Source: Sphingomonas sp. NBWT7 (GTDB taxonomy: Bacteria; Pseudomonadota; Alphaproteobacteria; Sphingomonadales; Sphingomonadaceae). From it: DNA of 64,000 nucleotides. The notes beneath the pieces were generated by a model that was not told the DNA's origin, searched no databases, and was given only the letters and a program-made list of their open reading frames with translations. The translations under genes and the position numbers were made by a program. The stretch spans positions 3,034,001 to 3,098,000 of the forward strand of contig NZ_CP043639.1 in the NCBI RefSeq assembly GCF_014217605.1. Direction: 5' to 3'. Positions 26,007 through 35,178 of this stretch are shown here, piece by piece. Numbering within the stretch: position 1 is the first letter of the stretch; each line of letters begins with the position of its first letter.

Positions 26007-27278
26007 TCAGCGCAACAGGCGAGCGAGGTATCGGCCGAGACGCGGGGCGTGGGTGGATCGCCTGATACGGCCGACGATGCGGTCGGCGGCACGATCGAGC
26101 CAGCGCAGGTGGTGGCGGCGCAGCCACAACCGGACCTGCGCGAGCCGCACGTCGAGCAGCGTCGCGCCGTGCGGATGGGCAGCGGCCGAGCGCAGCGCGC
26201 GACCGGCGGTAGTCGGGTCGCCGACCGCTTCGAGGTGCGCGGCATAGCCCATCCAGGCGTGCGCGTTGCTCGGCGTGCGCCGGATTGCGGCGCGGTGCAG
26301 CGGGGCGGCATCGTCCGCACGCCCCAGCCGATCGAGCAGCGTCGCTTGCAAACTGAGGATATGCGATTCAGGCTCGATCGCGGTGGCGCGCGCGAGCAGC
26401 CGGATCGATCGCTCTGGATGGCGCGCGGCGCAGCGCTTCGCGAGCACGAAATGATGGTGCTGCGAGGCGCGACGGGCATGGCGCACCTGGCGCAGCATCG
26501 CGGCGGGATCGAACGTGCCGGCGATGATCTGGCGCAGCGCGGCCTGCAGCGCGCCGGTTTCGACCAGCAGCGCACCGACCGGGTGTCCGCCGCCGACCAC
26601 AGGAACGAGCGTCGTGGCACCGGCGGCGGCGATTGAACTGGCATGGCGCGCGTCGCCGGCAACGCGGGGGTCATAGAAGACGTATTGGCGCGCGGCGGGC
26701 ACCAGCGGGGCTTCGGCGAAACGGGTGCGGGCAACATCGGGCTGCCAGCGCCGTTCCCACGGCACGACACGCGGATCGACGCTGATCTGCGGCGACAGCG
26801 CGACCGCTGTGTCCGCACCGCACCCGGCGGCAAAGCGCAGCGCGGCATAGCCGCCCATGCTGGACCCGTAGGTGATCGCGCGATCGTACAGCCGGGCCGT
26901 CGCCGCGACGTGGGCGAGCGCATCCGCCATGTCGGGATATTGATACCAGCGATTGCTGCGGTTGATGACGTGGACCGCATCGATCCGTGCGCGGCGCAGG
27001 AAATCCTCGCCGAAGCCGGCACGGTCGGGTGACGGATCATCGGTCAGCGAGCCAAAGGTGATGATTAGCGTGCCACCGCGCGAGCCGACGCGGCGGACCA
27101 CCAGATTCGGCGAACGGAACAGTTCCTGTTGCAAGCGATCCCCTCGGCAACGCTGGTAGCGCAGCGCGGGCGGTGCGGCGAGAGCGGGATTGGCGAGCAA
27201 AGCGGGGGAGTGGTGCGGCGAAGGGTGCGGTGCTCCTGCGCGGGCCGCCAAGCGTACGCCATGACGAAGGCGATGCAC
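26007..27278 (-). CDS. Alpha/beta hydrolase-like protein with TPR tail
   Basis: About 420 residues, start uncertain. The N-terminal part has 'IITFGSLTDD' and the nucleophile elbow 'ITYGSSMGGYAAL' (GxSxG), followed by 'FYDPRVAGDARH' and 'VVGGGHPVG', giving a plausible Ser-Asp-His triad. The C-terminal 170 residues show TPR-like repeats ('AIEPESHILSLQATLLDRLG', 'AIRRTPSNAHAWMGYAAHLEA'). No ATG lies near the domain edge; a GTG at 27278 is my guess. The substrate is unknown, possibly a surface polysaccharide or an ester. Confidence 0.65.
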   Translation of the reverse strand: MHRLRHGVRLAARAGAPHPSPHHSPALLANPALAAPPALRYQRCRGDRLQQELFRSPNLVVRRVGSRGGTLIITFGSLTDDPSPDRAGFGEDFLRRARIDAVHVINRSNRWYQYPDMADALAHVAATARLYDRAITYGSSMGGYAALRFAAGCGADTAVALSPQISVDPRVVPWERRWQPDVARTRFAEAPLVPAARQYVFYDPRVAGDARHASSIAAAGATTLVPVVGGGHPVGALLVETGALQAALRQIIAGTFDPAAMLRQVRHARRASQHHHFVLAKRCAARHPERSIRLLARATAIEPESHILSLQATLLDRLGRADDAAPLHRAAIRRTPSNAHAWMGYAAHLEAVGDPTTAGRALRSAAAHPHGATLLDVRLAQVRLWLRRHHLRWLDRAADRIVGRIRRSTHAPRLGRYLARLLR

Positions 27279-27980
27279 CGGCGGCGCGGCGAACGGCGCG
27301 TCATGGCCGAGCGGCTTCGTGGAGCGTTCGGAGATCGCCAGGCGACAGCCCGGGTATGGCGAGATTGAAAAAAGGATGAGGGCGCACGGGGGCGAGGGTG
27401 GCGCGAGGTTGCAGTAGCGCGGGATCGTGCAAACGACGCTGCGGCCGCGACTGAACCTGTAACGTGCGGCCCGCGGCCGGGGACTGGCGTCCGCGACCGC
27501 GGAGTCGAACGGAGCGGGCGCTCGGGTCGATCGGGCGGACCGGACAGCAGCGGATCGGTGCGCAACCGCGCCCGGGAAAGACCGATATCTCGTACGGCAC
27601 GTTCCCATGGCGCGCAATGGGATTGCGCCGCGGGCTCACGGAAGGAGCAAGCAATGCGCCCGGACGCGTCGAGCGTTCTTGAACTGACGACGATCGACCT
27701 TGAAAACCGCTGCCGTCTATTGCCGGATCAGGGCGTCCTTCGCGTTCGGGAAAGAGCCATCGTCAGAGGGCACTCTAGATGGCGTGAGGCGCGGCGGCGC
27801 TGGTCCTCCCCGTTCTTGTGCGCAAGGTGCGCCGGCCAAGGCTTGATCTGGCGCGTCATCCACCAGCCGATTTGGGCATCCTCGCATCTGGGAAAGGTCG
27901 AGGCTGCCGCGGAGCGATCCTGGGCGCGCGGCGCGGCAGACCGCGCTTCGACGGAGGAACCGGCAAGCCGCGCGGACGTG
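27279..27980. other. Intergenic, with a repeat of the exonuclease gene end
   Basis: About 700 bases without a gene I can support. At 27842-27866 a 25-base segment repeats the exonuclease gene end (28026-28050) with one mismatch, and both encode a W-x-M-T-R-Q-I-K motif on the minus strand. An ATG at 27654 behind AAGGAG opens a long plus-strand frame, but that frame runs antisense into the exonuclease gene and is not credible over its full length. Confidence 0.45.
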
Positions 27981-28979
27981 CTAGTCGTCCTCGTCCTCGA
28001 AGCCGACCAGCGCCAGCGCGCGGGCCTTGATCTGGCGCGTCATGCACCAGTGGATCAGCGCGTCCTCGCGCCCGTGGGTGACCCATACTTCGCGCGGGGC
28101 GATTTCCTGGATCGTGTCGATCAGTTCATCCCAGTCGGCGTGATCGGACATGATCAGCGGCAGTTCGACGAGCTTCTGCCGCGCGCGTTGGCGCACGCGC
28201 ATCCAGCCGCTGGCCATCGCGGTGATCGGATCGGGCAGGCGGCGCGACCAGCGATCGTTGAGCGCGCCGGGCGGGCACATCACGACGTGCCCCGCCATCG
28301 CCGCCTTGGGCACGCCGGCGACGGGGATCAGCTCACCCAGGCGAACGCCGTGCTCCGCGTAGAGATCGCACAGGCGCTGGAGCGCGCCGTGGATGTAGAT
28401 CGGCGCTTCGTGCCCGCGTTCGCGCAGCTCGGCGATGACGCGTTGCGCCTTGCCCAGCGCATAGGCGCCGACGAGGACGCAGCGATCGGGATTGGCGTGG
28501 AGCCGCGCGACGAGCTTGTCGATCTCGTCCCCGGTATCGGGGTGGCGGAAGACGGGCAGGCCGAAGGTCGCCTCCGTCACGAACACGTCGCAGGCGACGG
28601 GCTCGAACGGCGCGCAGGTGGGATCGGGGCGGCGCTTGTAATCGCCTGAGACGACGATCCGCTCGCCGCGGTGCTCCAGCAGGATCTGCGCCGACCCGAG
28701 CACGTGGCCGGCGGGAACGAAGCTCGCCTCGACGTCGCCAAGCCGCACCGTCTCGCCGTAGGCGACCGGGTGCCCGGCCTGTTCGCCGTAGCGCGCGTCC
28801 ATGATCGCGAGCGTTTCCGGCGTCGCCCATACCGCACCGTGGCCGCCGCGCGCGTGATCGGCGTGGCCGTGGGTGACGAGGGCGCGCGCCTGCGGAATCG
28901 AGGGATCGATCCAGGCATCGGCGGGGCGCACGTAGATGCCGTGGGGGTGGGGTTCGAGCCAGTCGCCGAGCTTGGGCAT
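27981..28979 (-). CDS. Ligase-associated DNA exonuclease (MBL fold)
   Basis: A 332-residue metallo-beta-lactamase-fold nuclease of the group genetically tied to ATP-dependent DNA ligases. Metal ligands are visible in 'THGHADHARGG', 'VPAGHVLGSAQI', 'SGDYKRR' and 'MSDHADWDEL'; 'VTHGREDALI' matches the beta-CASP-like end. The usual gene set is exonuclease, ligase, DEXH helicase and PdeM. Here helicase and PdeM follow at 29386 and 34491, but no ligase gene is present in the window. The start is the ATG at 28979. Confidence 0.9.
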   Translation of the reverse strand: MPKLGDWLEPHPHGIYVRPADAWIDPSIPQARALVTHGHADHARGGHGAVWATPETLAIMDARYGEQAGHPVAYGETVRLGDVEASFVPAGHVLGSAQILLEHRGERIVVSGDYKRRPDPTCAPFEPVACDVFVTEATFGLPVFRHPDTGDEIDKLVARLHANPDRCVLVGAYALGKAQRVIAELRERGHEAPIYIHGALQRLCDLYAEHGVRLGELIPVAGVPKAAMAGHVVMCPPGALNDRWSRRLPDPITAMASGWMRVRQRARQKLVELPLIMSDHADWDELIDTIQEIAPREVWVTHGREDALIHWCMTRQIKARALALVGFEDEDD

Positions 28980-29052
28980 CAGCCGAATACGCACGACCGG
29001 ATCGAAAAGCCCAACACCCTCGTTATCCGTGCGACTGACAGGAGAGTTTCGC

Positions 29053-29241
29053 ATGGCATATTCGATATTCGGCGACAGCCTGTGGGCGATCGTCGTCGTC
29101 GGCGGCTTCATCATCCTCGCCACGGCGCTCGCCTTCGCCAAGCTGCGCAACAAGACGACGCCGGCGCAGGACGCGCGGACCGAGCAGGCAACGCGCGACC
29201 TGTACAAGGAGCAGTCGCGGCAGGACAGCATGCGCGGTTGA
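29053..29241 (+). CDS. Small single-pass membrane protein
   Basis: A 62-residue protein: one transmembrane segment 'LWAIVVVGGFIILATALAFA' (about 10-29) and a charged tail with 'TTPAQDARTEQATRDLYKEQ'. The ribosome binding site GGAGAG precedes the ATG at 29053. It is divergent from the exonuclease and lies 144 bases before the helicase gene, so it may be part of the same regulatory region. No known function. Confidence 0.75.
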   Translation: MAYSIFGDSLWAIVVVGGFIILATALAFAKLRNKTTPAQDARTEQATRDLYKEQSRQDSMRG

Positions 29242-29385
29242 CGTCGCGAGGCGAGGGCGCGGGGCAGGTCGCCCGCGGCGTTCCACGTGGGCGATGGATG
29301 CGCGACGTCACGACGGAAGGCGCGCCGTCGACGGCGGTAGCACGCCGGTTCTGCGGAGCTGCCGCCGACCCTATATGGCGCGGCG

Positions 29386-31836
29386 ATGACGGATACGCTG
29401 CCCGCCCCGCTCGCCGACTGGTTCGCCTCGCGCGGGTGGCAGCCGCGGCGGCACCAGATGGCGATGCTGGCCGAGGGGCGCGCGGGGCACCACGCGCTAC
29501 TGGTGGCGGCGACGGGCGCGGGCAAGACGCTCGCCGGGTTCCTGCCGACGCTGGCCGAGCTGATCGAGGCGCCGAGCGAGGGGCTGCACACGCTGTACGT
29601 CTCGCCGCTGAAGGCGCTGGCGGTCGATATCCAGCGCAATCTGGTCACACCGGTGGCGGAGATGGGGCTCGACGCGCTCGGCATCGATATCCGCATCGAA
29701 ACGCGCACCGGCGATACGCCGTCCGACCGCAAGGCGCGTCAGCGCGCCCGCCCACCGCAGATCCTGCTGACGACGCCCGAATCGCTCTCGTTGCTGCTGA
29801 GCTATCCCGACAGCTTCACGATGTTCGCAGGGCTGAAGACGATCGTGATCGACGAGGTGCACGCCTTCGCGACCGGCAAGCGCGGCGACCTGTTGTCGCT
29901 GTGCATGGCGCGGTTGCAGGCGATCGCGCCCGGCCTGCGGCGCGTCGCGCTGTCGGCGACGGTGGCGGATGCCGACGGTTATCGCGCGTGGCTCGCGCCC
30001 GATGGCGATATCGACGCGGTGAGCCTGGTGCACGGCGACCAGGGCGTCGATCCGAACATCGCGATCCTGCTGCCCGAAGATCGCGTGCCGTGGGCGGGGC
30101 ATTCGGGGCGCTACGCCGCGGCGCAGGTGATGCGCGAGATCGAGGCGCATCGCACGACGATCGTGTTCTGCAACACGCGCAGTCTCGCCGAGCTGATTTT
30201 CCAGGATTTGTGGAAGGCGAATGACGCGCAGCTGCCGATCGGCATTCATCACGGCAGCCTGGAGAAAGAGGCGCGGCGCAAGGTGGAGGCGGCGATGTCC
30301 GCCGGGCGGCTGCGCGCGCTGGTGGCGACCGCGAGCCTCGACCTGGGGGTCGACTGGGGCGACGTCGACTGCGTGATCCAGATGGGCGCGCCCAAGGGAT
30401 CGTCGCGGCTGCTGCAACGGATCGGGCGCAGCAACCACCGGCTCGACGAATCGTCCGAGGCGCTGATCGTGCCGGGCAACCGCTTCGAATATCTCGAGGC
30501 GCGCGCGGCGCTCGACGCGGTGGAGGCGGGCGAGCTCGACGCCGACGTGTTCCGCACGGGCGCGCTCGACGTGCTGGCGCAGCACGTGATGGCGTGCGCG
30601 TGCGCCGCGCCGTTCAATCAGGCGGCTTTGCTGGATGAGGTGCGATCGGCGCTCCCCTATTCGGCGCTGACCGACGAGCTGTTCGACAAGGTGCTCGGCT
30701 TCATTCGCGACGGTGGTTACTCGCTGCGCGCCTATGACAAGTTCAAGCGGCTGACGCAGGACGGCGAGGGCCCTTCGAGAGGCTCAGGACAGGGACTGTG
30801 GCGCGTGAGCCACCCCAAGTTCGTCGCGCAGCACCGGCTGAACGCGGGGATCATCGTCGAGGCGACGATGCTCAAGGTGCGCTTTCGCAACGGCCGCGCG
30901 CTGGGCAAGGTGGAAGAGGCGTTCGCCTCCACGCTGAGCCACGGCGACACCTTCTTCTTCGCGGGCATGAGCTTGGAAGTGGAGAAGATCGACACCGAGG
31001 ACCTGATCGTGCGCGCGACGGCGCGGCCGGCGCGGATCCCCACCTATGGCGGCAGCCGCATGCCGCTGTCGACCAACCTCGCCGATCGCGTGCGCGGGTT
31101 CCTGGCGACGCCCGAGGAATGGCCGCGCTTTCCCGACGACGTGCGCGAGTGGCTGGAGATCCAGGCGCGCCGCTCCGCGCTGCCGCGCCCCGATCAGCTG
31201 CTGGTCGAGACCTTCCCGCGTGAGGGGCGGCATTACATGGTCGCCTATAGCTTTGAAGGGTGGAACGCGCACCAGTCGCTCGGCATGCTGATCACGCGGC
31301 GGATGGAGACGGCGGGGCTGAAGCCGCTGGGGTTCGTGTCGAACGATTACGCGATCGCGACCTATTCGCTCGATCCGATCACCGACCCCGCGGCGCTGTT
31401 CTCCGCCGACATCCTTGAGCACGAGTTCGTCGAGTGGGTGCAGCAATCGCACCTGCTGAAGCGCGCATTCCGCGAGGTGGCGGTGATCGGCGGGCTGGTC
31501 GAGCGGCAGCACCCGGGCAAGCGCAAGACGGGCAAGCAGGTGACCTTCTCGACCGACCTCATCTACGACGTGCTGCGCAAGTACGAGCCGAGCCACATCC
31601 TGCTGGAGGCGGCGTGGGCCGATGCGCGCGCGCGGATGACCGATGTGGGGCGGCTCGCCGGGCTGCTCGACCGCGCGGCGGAGACGATGCTGCACGTCGA
31701 CCTGCCGCGCGTGTCGCCGCTCGCGGTGCCGGTGCTGGTGCTGATCGGGCGCGAGAAGGTGGCGACGGGCAGCGCCGACGACGCGCTGCTGATCGAGGCT
31801 GAGGCGCTGGCGGCGGATGCGATGCGGGTCGACTGA
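29386..31836 (+). CDS. Ligase-associated DEXH-box DNA helicase (Lhr-core type)
   Basis: An 816-residue ATP-dependent 3'-5' DNA helicase. Superfamily 2 motifs: 'AATGAGKTLAGFLP' (I, near 40-53), 'TTPESLS', 'DEVHAF' (II), 'LSATVAD' (III), 'FCNTRSLAE' (IV), 'TASLDLGVDWGD' (V) and 'QRIGRSNHR' (VI). A winged-helix and Lhr core domain follow. Around residues 460-470 the protein gains 'GPSRGSGQGL' from an embedded short repeat (30769-30800). It belongs to a repair set with the exonuclease and PdeM. The ATG at 29386 starts it. Confidence 0.93.
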   Translation: MTDTLPAPLADWFASRGWQPRRHQMAMLAEGRAGHHALLVAATGAGKTLAGFLPTLAELIEAPSEGLHTLYVSPLKALAVDIQRNLVTPVAEMGLDALGIDIRIETRTGDTPSDRKARQRARPPQILLTTPESLSLLLSYPDSFTMFAGLKTIVIDEVHAFATGKRGDLLSLCMARLQAIAPGLRRVALSATVADADGYRAWLAPDGDIDAVSLVHGDQGVDPNIAILLPEDRVPWAGHSGRYAAAQVMREIEAHRTTIVFCNTRSLAELIFQDLWKANDAQLPIGIHHGSLEKEARRKVEAAMSAGRLRALVATASLDLGVDWGDVDCVIQMGAPKGSSRLLQRIGRSNHRLDESSEALIVPGNRFEYLEARAALDAVEAGELDADVFRTGALDVLAQHVMACACAAPFNQAALLDEVRSALPYSALTDELFDKVLGFIRDGGYSLRAYDKFKRLTQDGEGPSRGSGQGLWRVSHPKFVAQHRLNAGIIVEATMLKVRFRNGRALGKVEEAFASTLSHGDTFFFAGMSLEVEKIDTEDLIVRATARPARIPTYGGSRMPLSTNLADRVRGFLATPEEWPRFPDDVREWLEIQARRSALPRPDQLLVETFPREGRHYMVAYSFEGWNAHQSLGMLITRRMETAGLKPLGFVSNDYAIATYSLDPITDPAALFSADILEHEFVEWVQQSHLLKRAFREVAVIGGLVERQHPGKRKTGKQVTFSTDLIYDVLRKYEPSHILLEAAWADARARMTDVGRLAGLLDRAAETMLHVDLPRVSPLAVPVLVLIGREKVATGSADDALLIEAEALAADAMRVD
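30769..30800. repeat. Short dispersed-type repeat inside the helicase gene
   Basis: CCCTTCGAGAGGCTCAGGAC, followed by AGGGACTG, matches the CCCTTCGACARGCTCAGGAC sequence that I know as a dispersed element in sphingomonad genomes. It keeps the reading frame and adds about ten residues between 'RLTQDGE' and 'WRVSHPKF'. I see no other copy in the window. Confidence 0.6.
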
Positions 31837-31924
31837 CCGGCGGGGGCGACGCCGGACGTCACGCGGAATTGCTGCGCAGCAATTTGCTTTGACAAGGGGC
31901 CGGAACGGGCGCTTCATCGTGGGG

Positions 31925-32893
31925 ATGCGTCATTGGTTCGCCTTGTCCCTGCTGTCACTGCTCGCAAACACCGGCGAGCCGTTGCCGGTGCAGGCGCCGC
32001 AGCCCATTGCCGCGCCGGCGGAGGAGCCGGTACCGACGCTGGGCGAGCAGCTGGCGTTCGGCAACAACGGGCCGCGAATGACGGTGCCGGTGCAGATCGC
32101 GGGCGCCGGGCCGTACGAATTCATCATCGATACCGGCGCGCAGCGCACCGTGATCAGCCGCGAGCTGGCGGGCAAGCTGGGGCTGGCGGGCGGGCGTAAC
32201 GTGCGGCTGACGGGGATGACGGGAACCGAGGACGTCGGCACCGTGCTGATCCCGTCGATCTCGGTCAGCACGCTGGGCGGATCGGCGATCGAGGCGCCGG
32301 CGCTGTCCGCGGCGCATCTAGGCGCGCCGGGCATGCTGGGGATCGACGCGCTGCAGGGGCACGCACTGGCGATCGATTTCGACACGCAGAAGATGAGCGT
32401 ATCGCCCGCGCGCCGCCGCGGCGAACGCGTGCGCCCCGCGCCTGACGAGATCGTGATTCAGGCGAAGAGCCTGTTCGGGCAGCTCGTCGTCACCGATGCG
32501 CGCGTGGCGGGCGAGCGGGTGCGCGTGATCCTCGACACCGGCAGCACGGTAACGATGGGCAATCTTGCACTGCGCAAGCGGCTTGCGAAGCGCGGCAAGG
32601 TGGCGCCGATCACGCTGATCAGCGTGACGGGCGGGGAGCTGGTCGCCGATTACGGATCGATGAAGTTGATCAAGATCGGCAGCGCGGAGATCAGCGACAT
32701 GCCTGTCGCCTTCGCCGACGTGCCGCCGTTCCGCGCGTTCGGGCTGGAGAAGAAGCCAGCGCTGATGCTGGGGATGGACGCGCTGAAGCTGTTCACGCGC
32801 GTGCAGATCGATTTCGCCAATCGCGAGCTGCGCCTCAGCTTGCCGCGCGGCAGCCGGCGCAACTGGGAGCCGGCGCGCTTCGGCATCTTCTGA
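31925..32893 (+). CDS. Exported retropepsin-like protein with two aspartyl domains
   Basis: A 322-residue protein with an N-terminal signal peptide ('WFALSLLSLLANTGEPLPV'). Two retropepsin-like domains follow in tandem: 'FIIDTGAQRTVIS' (about 70-82) with 'LGIDALQGH', and 'VILDTGSTVTMG' (about 200-211) with 'LGMDALKLF'. Retropepsins normally work as homodimers with one DTG each; two in one chain could form a pepsin-like internal dimer. It starts about 90 bases after the helicase. The ATG at 31925 is supported by the signal peptide. Confidence 0.85.
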   Translation: MRHWFALSLLSLLANTGEPLPVQAPQPIAAPAEEPVPTLGEQLAFGNNGPRMTVPVQIAGAGPYEFIIDTGAQRTVISRELAGKLGLAGGRNVRLTGMTGTEDVGTVLIPSISVSTLGGSAIEAPALSAAHLGAPGMLGIDALQGHALAIDFDTQKMSVSPARRRGERVRPAPDEIVIQAKSLFGQLVVTDARVAGERVRVILDTGSTVTMGNLALRKRLAKRGKVAPITLISVTGGELVADYGSMKLIKIGSAEISDMPVAFADVPPFRAFGLEKKPALMLGMDALKLFTRVQIDFANRELRLSLPRGSRRNWEPARFGIF

Positions 32894-32969
32894 TCCCGCG
32901 CACCGTTAGAGCGTTGCGCCGCCACGCTTTCCCTGCAACGATCGCCAGCATAACGAGCGGGAGAGAGTG

Positions 32970-34382
32970 ATGCGGGGCGTGTGGCGTTTTCTGGCAGCGG
33001 CGGCTGCGCTTTCCCCCGCGATCGGTGCATCGATTCCCGCGCAGGCGCAGCAGCGCCCCGACCAGCAGGCGTTCTTCGGCCTCTACAAGGAGCTGGTCGA
33101 GACCAACACTGTCGTCGGGCAGGGGAGCTGCACGCGCGCCGCGCAGCAACTGGCGACGCGGATGAAGGCGGCTGGCTATCCCGCCAGCGCGGTGACGGTG
33201 TTCAGCGTGCCAGAGCATGCCGAGGACGGCGGGATCGTCGTGACGCTGCCCGGCACCGACCGCGCGCAAGGCGCGATGCTGCTGCTCGGCCATCTCGACG
33301 TGGTGGCGGCGAAGCGCGAGGACTGGGTGCGCGATCCGTTCAAGCTGGTCGAGGAGAACGGCTTCTACTACGCCCGCGGCACCGTCGACGACAAGGCGAT
33401 GTCGGCGGTATGGGCGGACACGATGATCCGTTTCGCGCAGGAGAAATATCGCCCCAAGCGCACGATCAAGCTGGCGCTGACGTGCGGCGAGGAGACGACC
33501 TACGCGTTCAACGGCGCCGACTGGCTGGCGAAGAATCGGCCCGAGCTGGTGCGCGCCGACTTCGTGCTGAACGAGGGCGGCGGCGGGCGGCTCGACGCGG
33601 CAGGCAACCGCCAGGCGCTGGCGGTGCAGGTAGGGGAGAAGGCGGCGCAGAACTTCACGCTGCTCGCGACCAATCCGGGCGGGCACAGCAGCGCGCCGAC
33701 ACCCGAGAATGCGATCTACGAGCTCGCCGACGCGATCCGCGCGGTGCAGGGCTATGAGTTTCCGATCAAGTTCACCGACACGACGCGCGCCTTCTTCACC
33801 GCGACGTCGCAGGCGCTGCCCGCGCCGGTCGGCCCGGCGATCAAGCGGCTGCTCGCCAACCCGGCCGATCGCGAGGCGGACGCGATCGTCAGCCGTGACA
33901 AGACGCTGCACTCGACGCTGCGCACGACGTGCGTCGCGACGCTGGTGAACGCGGGCCACGCGGAGAACGCACTGCCGCAGCGCGCGACCGCGAACGTCAA
34001 CTGCCGCATCTTTCCGGGCGAGAGCGTCGACGGCACGCTCATCAAGCTACAGCAACTCGCCGCGGCGAAGGTGAAGGTGACGGCGAACCAGCCGGTACGC
34101 CCAATCGCGGTGCCGCCGCCGCTCGACCCCAAGATCATGGGGCCGATCACCACGCTGGCGGCGAAGCATTTCCCCAAGGTGCCGGTGGTGCCGATGATGT
34201 CGACGGGGGCCACCGACGGCGTGTTCTTCGCCACGCTCAACATGCCCGTCTACGGCGTGCCGGGAATCTTCCTCGAGCCCGACCTGAACGGCATCCACGG
34301 GCTGAACGAGCGGATCCGCGTCTCCGCACTCTACGAGGGGCGCGACTATCTGTACGATCTGGCGAAGACGCTTTCGAGCTGA
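32970..34382 (+). CDS. Exported M20 family metallopeptidase
   Basis: A 470-residue exported di-zinc peptidase. Signal peptide 1-25 ending 'AQAQQ'. Zinc and catalytic residues lie in 'LLGHLDVV' (His and Asp), 'RGTVDDKAM' (bridging Asp), 'LTCGEETTY' (catalytic Glu), and 'LNEGGGG', with the final ligand in 'GIHGLNERI'. The dimerisation insert contains 'NPGGHSSAP'. It probably hydrolyses dipeptides or acyl-amino acids in the periplasm. The ATG at 32970 is preferred to the GTG at 32967. RBS GGGAGAG. Confidence 0.92.
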   Translation: MRGVWRFLAAAAALSPAIGASIPAQAQQRPDQQAFFGLYKELVETNTVVGQGSCTRAAQQLATRMKAAGYPASAVTVFSVPEHAEDGGIVVTLPGTDRAQGAMLLLGHLDVVAAKREDWVRDPFKLVEENGFYYARGTVDDKAMSAVWADTMIRFAQEKYRPKRTIKLALTCGEETTYAFNGADWLAKNRPELVRADFVLNEGGGGRLDAAGNRQALAVQVGEKAAQNFTLLATNPGGHSSAPTPENAIYELADAIRAVQGYEFPIKFTDTTRAFFTATSQALPAPVGPAIKRLLANPADREADAIVSRDKTLHSTLRTTCVATLVNAGHAENALPQRATANVNCRIFPGESVDGTLIKLQQLAAAKVKVTANQPVRPIAVPPPLDPKIMGPITTLAAKHFPKVPVVPMMSTGATDGVFFATLNMPVYGVPGIFLEPDLNGIHGLNERIRVSALYEGRDYLYDLAKTLSS

Positions 34383-34490
34383 GGACCGCCGGCGGGCAGT
34401 GGCCGGAGCGGGATGGTCCGCGGCGGCGCTGCCCGCGCGCGCCGGGGGATGGGCTTGATCGGGCGAGTCGCTTGCGGCATGGCGCCGGCC

Positions 34491-35153
34491 ATGGTTCCCT
34501 TTTCGTTCGGTGGACACGATCTGACGCCGCTGACGCAGGGCGCGCTGTTCTGGACGGCGCGCCGCGCGCTGCTGGTCGCCGATCTGCATCTCGAAAAGGC
34601 GAGCTGGTTCGCGCGCTTCGGCCAGATGCTGCCGCCGTACGATTCGCTCGCGACGCTATCCGATCTGACTGCACTGGTCGCCGCCACCGGGGCCAAGGAA
34701 GTCTGGTGCCTGGGTGACAGCTTCCACGACGTGTCGGGGTGCGAGCGGCTACCCGAGGCGGCGCAGGCGATGCTGCGCGATCTGACCGCGGGCACGCGCT
34801 GGACGTGGATCACCGGCAATCACGATTCGCACTATGTCGATCGCTGCGGCGGCGAGGTGGTGGACGAGGCGGTGGTCGACGGGCTGGTGCTGCGCCACGA
34901 GGCGCGCGCGGCGGAGTATCGCCCCGAACTGTCCGGGCATTTCCATCCCAAGCTGCGGCTGCGCGTGCGCGGCAAGCTGGTGTCGCGGCGCTGCTTCGTC
35001 GCCACCGGCAGCAAGATCATCCTGCCCGCCTTCGGATCGCTGACCGGCGGGCTCGACGCCGGCCATCCCGAGATCGTCCGCGCGGTGGGGCGCAGTGCGC
35101 AGGCGCTGATCCCGGTGCAGGATCGTCTGCTGCGGTTCCCTCTGGCGGCCTGA
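34491..35153 (+). CDS. pdeM: Ligase-associated DNA damage response endonuclease PdeM
   Basis: A 220-residue calcineurin-type metallophosphoesterase. Metal-binding motifs in order: 'VADLHLEKA', 'CLGDSFHD', 'ITGNHDSH', and 'SGHFHPK', with 'PAFGSLTGG' near the end, typical of PdeM. It is the fourth partner of the ligase-associated repair set, although here two peptidase-like genes separate it from the helicase. I use the ATG at 34491; an ATG at 34479 is possible. The next gene is convergent, 25 bases after the stop. Confidence 0.9.
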   Translation: MVPFSFGGHDLTPLTQGALFWTARRALLVADLHLEKASWFARFGQMLPPYDSLATLSDLTALVAATGAKEVWCLGDSFHDVSGCERLPEAAQAMLRDLTAGTRWTWITGNHDSHYVDRCGGEVVDEAVVDGLVLRHEARAAEYRPELSGHFHPKLRLRVRGKLVSRRCFVATGSKIILPAFGSLTGGLDAGHPEIVRAVGRSAQALIPVQDRLLRFPLAA

Positions 35154-35178
35154 TCACCGCGCTTCGCGCAGGCGCGGT

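Noticed and set aside
27654..28649. Long plus-strand frame behind AAGGAG at 27654
   Set aside because: It runs antisense into the exonuclease gene and its residue pattern is not protein-like beyond the first part. A short peptide cannot be excluded.
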